64,000 nt of DNA, taken from Acidovorax sp. GTDB taxonomy: Bacteria; Pseudomonadota; Gammaproteobacteria; Burkholderiales; Burkholderiaceae_C. Shown here piece by piece: positions 61,709-64,000 of the stretch; within the stretch, counting starts at the first letter, position 1, and the number at the start of each line of letters is the position of its first letter. A program made the position numbers and the translations under genes. The DNA lies in contig NZ_JAPUDY010000047.1 in NCBI RefSeq assembly GCF_027492855.1, positions 16,370 to 80,369 of the forward strand. The letters are read 5' to 3'. Under the pieces are notes generated by a model, which was not told the DNA's origin, ran no database searches, and saw only the letters and a program-made list of their open reading frames with translations.

Positions 61709-61734
61709 TTCGCCCTGCGTGCGCAGCGGGTTAC
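61709..61734 (-). promoter_or_regulatory. ECF sigma-type promoter candidate, GTAACC-N16-CGAA
   Basis: On the minus strand GTAACC (61734-61729) and CGAA (61712-61709) are separated by exactly 16 bases. As I recall, this is the motif described for the Caulobacter ECF factor SigF, which controls bufferin genes under metal stress. It lies about 80 bases before the bufferin start codon, a suitable distance for a leader of about 70 bases. Confidence 0.65.
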
Positions 61735-61759
61735 ATGCGGTCCAAAAAAGATTTTGTAT

Positions 61760-62248
61760 TCACGAAGCCGACGGCTCGGTCACCGAAATGTCGGTATGCA
61801 CCAGCGACAGCGGAAAGCGCTGGCCCGCCAGATAGTCCTCCAGGCAGCGCAGCAACAACGGGCTGCGATGCCGCTCGGGGCAGGCGCGGATTTCATCCGC
61901 CGTGAGCCACAGGGTGCGCACGATGCCGGTGTCGAGCGAGCGCCAGCCGTGGTGCGTGCCCAGCGTGCCTGCAAACGCAAAACGCATGTAGGTGAGGTCG
62001 TCGCCCGTGCGTGTCTTGGTGAAACGGTTGAGGTACACGCCGATCAGCGCCGTGGGCTCGAAGTCGTGGGCGGTCTCTTCCAGCACCTCGCGGGCACAGG
62101 CCTGGATGGGTGATTCGCCCGGGTCCAGGTGGCCTGCGGGGTTGTTGAGCTTGAGACCGTCCGTCGTCTCTTCCTCGACCAGCAAAAAACGGCCATCGCG
62201 CTCGATGAGGGCGGCCACGGTGACGTTGGGTTTCCAGCGGTGGGGCAT
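61760..62248 (-). CDS. nudJ: NUDIX hydrolase (NudJ-like)
   Basis: The 162-residue product has the Nudix box GHLDPGESPIQACAREVLEE (G-x5-E-x7-REVxEE) and the NudJ-type N-terminus WKPNVTVAALIERDGRFLLVEE. NudJ acts on thiamine pyrophosphate and nucleoside tri- and diphosphates in E. coli, where it is adjacent to mnmA. Here the bufferin operon lies between them. ATG 62248 is used; another ATG is three codons upstream. Confidence 0.82.
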   Translation of the reverse strand: MPHRWKPNVTVAALIERDGRFLLVEEETTDGLKLNNPAGHLDPGESPIQACAREVLEETAHDFEPTALIGVYLNRFTKTRTGDDLTYMRFAFAGTLGTHHGWRSLDTGIVRTLWLTADEIRACPERHRSPLLLRCLEDYLAGQRFPLSLVHTDISVTEPSAS

Positions 62249-62285
62249 GGCGCGCATTATGACCACGCCGCCTGACCACTGCCCG

Positions 62286-63200
62286 TCAACGCGCTCTCGG
62301 TGCCGCCGCAGGCACAGGCCGCAGCACCAGCCACAGCGACGCGGCAATCAAGCTGCCCCCGGCCGCATGAGCTGCGGTAGCGGGCTCGCCCAGCAGCAGC
62401 CAGCCCCAGGCCACGCCAAACAGCGGGATCAAAAAAGTCACCGTGAGCGCCTTCAGCGGCCCCACGTCGGCGATGAGCCGGAAATACAGCACATAGGCCA
62501 ATGCCGTGCACAACAAGCCCAGTGCGACCAAAGCCCCCCACACCTGCGCAGGCGCAGTCAGCCAGGCCGCTGGCGCCGACGGCTGGCGAAACACCTCCCA
62601 CGCGATGAAAGGCAGCAACACCAGCACGGCGCCCATCTGGCTGCCCAGGGCCACGGTGCGGCTGTCGAGCCCGCCGCGCTCGGTGATCCAGCGCCGGGTG
62701 AGGAACCCGGCCAGGCCGTAGCAGGCCGTGGCCACCAGGCAGGCGCCCATGCCCATCAACACCTCGGGTGTGAGTGCCACGGGCCCCGCTTGCGCCAGCA
62801 CGGCGACACCCGCCATGCCCAGCACCACCCCGCCCACACGGGCAGCCGTGATGCGCTCGCCAAACGCCAGTGCGCCGATGAGCACGCCCATCAGCGGCGT
62901 GGTGGCATTGAGGATGGCGCTGTAACCCGCCGGAAGAATGCGCGCAGCAAAGGCGAACATGAGAAAGGGGATGCCCGAACTCACCACGCCCAGCGCCAGC
63001 GTGGCTGTGAGCTTGCCCCCGAACCGTGGGCGCTGGCGCAACACCAGCAGCAAAAGCCCCAGCCCGGCCGCGCCCAGCAGCACGCGGGCAAAGGTGGTGG
63101 GCAAGGCGCCCAGCACCGGCGCCGCCACACGCATCAGAAGAAAGCTGCCGCCCCACAGGGCCGCGAGAAGGATCAGTCGCAAGAAACTGGGCAATGGCAT
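62286..63200 (-). CDS. DMT superfamily transporter (EamA family)
   Basis: The 304-residue product has about ten hydrophobic segments in two EamA halves. The first opens RLILLAALWGGSFLLMRVAA and the second carries AYVLYFRLIADVGPLKALTV, a strong EamA signature. Such proteins export small metabolites; the substrate is unknown. ATG 63200 is used; a longer start at 63242 would add 14 residues. Confidence 0.88.
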   Translation of the reverse strand: MPLPSFLRLILLAALWGGSFLLMRVAAPVLGALPTTFARVLLGAAGLGLLLLVLRQRPRFGGKLTATLALGVVSSGIPFLMFAFAARILPAGYSAILNATTPLMGVLIGALAFGERITAARVGGVVLGMAGVAVLAQAGPVALTPEVLMGMGACLVATACYGLAGFLTRRWITERGGLDSRTVALGSQMGAVLVLLPFIAWEVFRQPSAPAAWLTAPAQVWGALVALGLLCTALAYVLYFRLIADVGPLKALTVTFLIPLFGVAWGWLLLGEPATAAHAAGGSLIAASLWLVLRPVPAAAPRAR

Positions 63201-63297
63201 GGTGGTACCTGTAAAGATCGATCGATGCAGCAAAAAAGACACTGCGCTGCCGCTATGGATGAACGTTCATCCACCGGTGGCAAACGATGTGTCCTCA

Positions 63298-63819
63298 TCA
63301 TGCCGAGGGGGCGAGGCCGCGCACCATGTACGTAGCGCCCTCGCCGTAAGTGGCCAGGCGCTGGCGCTGCATGGCATCCGGCAGCACATGCTCGGCATAC
63401 CCGTGGCGGGCCCAGTAGCCCTGCGATCCCTGCACCGACACCAGCGCGGAATAAAGCAGGCCGTCGTGCCGCGCGCGCTCCCACAGCGGTGCGAGCAGGG
63501 CCTGCGCGAGGCCCTGGCCTGCGAGTGCAGGCAACACGGCCATGTCATGCAGGTAGAGCGTGTCGATGCCCTCGGCGACGGCGGAGCCCTCGAAATCACC
63601 GTGCAGCGGCGTGACCTTGCACAGGCGCGAGCGGTAGGCCGCGAGGTAGGCGCACACCTGGCCGCCGCGCTCCAGCACCAGCGAGCAGTTCACCGGGCTG
63701 GCCAGGCGGCGGGCAAACACTTCGCCACTCTCCACAAAACCTTCGCCATAGCAGGCCAGTTGCACGGCCAGCAGGTCGGCCAGGTCGCTCAGCGCCAACG
63801 GGCGCACCACCAGGGACAT
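63298..63819 (-). CDS. GNAT family N-acetyltransferase
   Basis: The 173-residue product begins LVVRPLALSDLADLLAVQLA and carries the acetyl-CoA-binding motif A region DMAVLPALAGQGLAQALLAP, followed by ALVSVQGSQGYWARHGY. The substrate is unknown. It precedes the EamA gene on the same strand with about 100 bp between. Confidence 0.87.
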   Translation of the reverse strand: MSLVVRPLALSDLADLLAVQLACYGEGFVESGEVFARRLASPVNCSLVLERGGQVCAYLAAYRSRLCKVTPLHGDFEGSAVAEGIDTLYLHDMAVLPALAGQGLAQALLAPLWERARHDGLLYSALVSVQGSQGYWARHGYAEHVLPDAMQRQRLATYGEGATYMVRGLAPSA

Positions 63820-63841
63820 CGGGGTAATCGGAGCAATAGGG

Positions 63842-64000
63842 TCAGTGTGGCAACACGGGTGCCTGCACGAAGTCGTCGAGCGACAAGCCCTTTTCCTTCA
63901 GCAGGGCCTCCAGCACCGGCTGCAGGCGGCCCAGGCTTTCCTGCACGGCCTCGCGCACGGTGTCCACCACCACCTGGGTGCTGCGCTCGATCTCGATGTT
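63842..64000 (-). CDS. C-terminal end of an unidentified gene (partial)
   Basis: The minus strand is open from base 64000 to a TGA at 63842-63844 and codes 52 residues, mostly amphipathic helix (TQVVVDTVREAVQESLGRLQ, then LEALLKEKGLSLDD) and a short tail. No family can be assigned from this piece; the start lies outside the window. It ends 22 bases before the GNAT gene start, so the two may be co-transcribed. Confidence 0.6.
   Translation of the reverse strand, partial: NIEIERSTQVVVDTVREAVQESLGRLQPVLEALLKEKGLSLDDFVQAPVLPH

Noticed and set aside
1-64000. CRISPR arrays, tRNA or rRNA genes, prophage or IS elements
   Set aside because: No regularly spaced direct repeats, no cloverleaf or rRNA signatures, and no transposase, integrase or phage structural proteins were recognised by reading; a dedicated search could still find a short RNA gene.

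Overview
The window looks like chromosome from a high-GC betaproteobacterium of the family Comamonadaceae, probably close to Acidovorax. This rests on base composition, the character of the proteins, the bcsD-P-Q-A-B-C cellulose locus, an MFS gene next to ssb, a nudJ-like gene close to mnmA, and two intergenic repeat families. It is inferred from sequence character; no database search was possible. No rRNA, tRNA, CRISPR array, transposase or integrase was seen.

Layout. 0-18 kb: small housekeeping and accessory genes. They include a FecR/TPR protein cut by the window edge, an amidotransferase, a LysR/flavoprotein pair, slyD, a pirin, a TetR-controlled VOC/DUF1579 pair, a serine hydrolase, yjjJ (HipA-like), a DTW-domain tRNA modification gene, and a Fic AMPylase with a tandem inverted-repeat operator at its start codon. 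18.3-30.4 kb: a defence island on the minus strand. A seven-gene operon runs hsdR, hsdM, a DUF1016 PDDEXK nuclease, hsdS with an extra C-terminal domain, a PtuA-like ATPase, a PtuB-like HNH protein, and a PDDEXK/DUF5655 protein. Its ends are marked by gene wrecks: a NERD-UvrD helicase remnant upstream and a Fic remnant downstream. 30.6-45 kb: two MFS transporters, a tyrosine phosphatase, two AraC regulators, topB with a SWIB domain, a SET-domain methyltransferase, birA, a SPOR protein, a sensor kinase and ssb. A 45-bp perfect pyrimidine-purine alternating tract lies between topB and the SET gene. 45-58 kb: a large lipoprotein and the cellulose operon (no bcsZ). 58-64 kb: mnmA, a bufferin-type RiPP operon whose MNIO enzyme and partner protein are fused, a nudJ-like gene, an EamA transporter and a GNAT protein.

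How the parts work together. The defence genes are packed with 4-8 bp overlaps and are probably co-transcribed. The PtuAB-like pair looks AT-richer than its neighbours and was probably inserted into a resident type I restriction locus. The bufferin operon has its own ECF-type promoter candidate (GTAACC-N16-CGAA), which suggests control by an unlinked stress sigma factor, and it sits between two genes that are adjacent in E. coli.

Repeats. Twelve copies of a short element with invariant geometry (GCGCTT-N17-AGCTAT) lie mostly just after gene ends. Four carry the stop codon of the preceding reading frame, and one is inside the topB coding sequence. A second family (26-bp REP-like arms) forms a perfect hairpin at 11.2 kb, and one arm is embedded in the DUF1016 nuclease gene.
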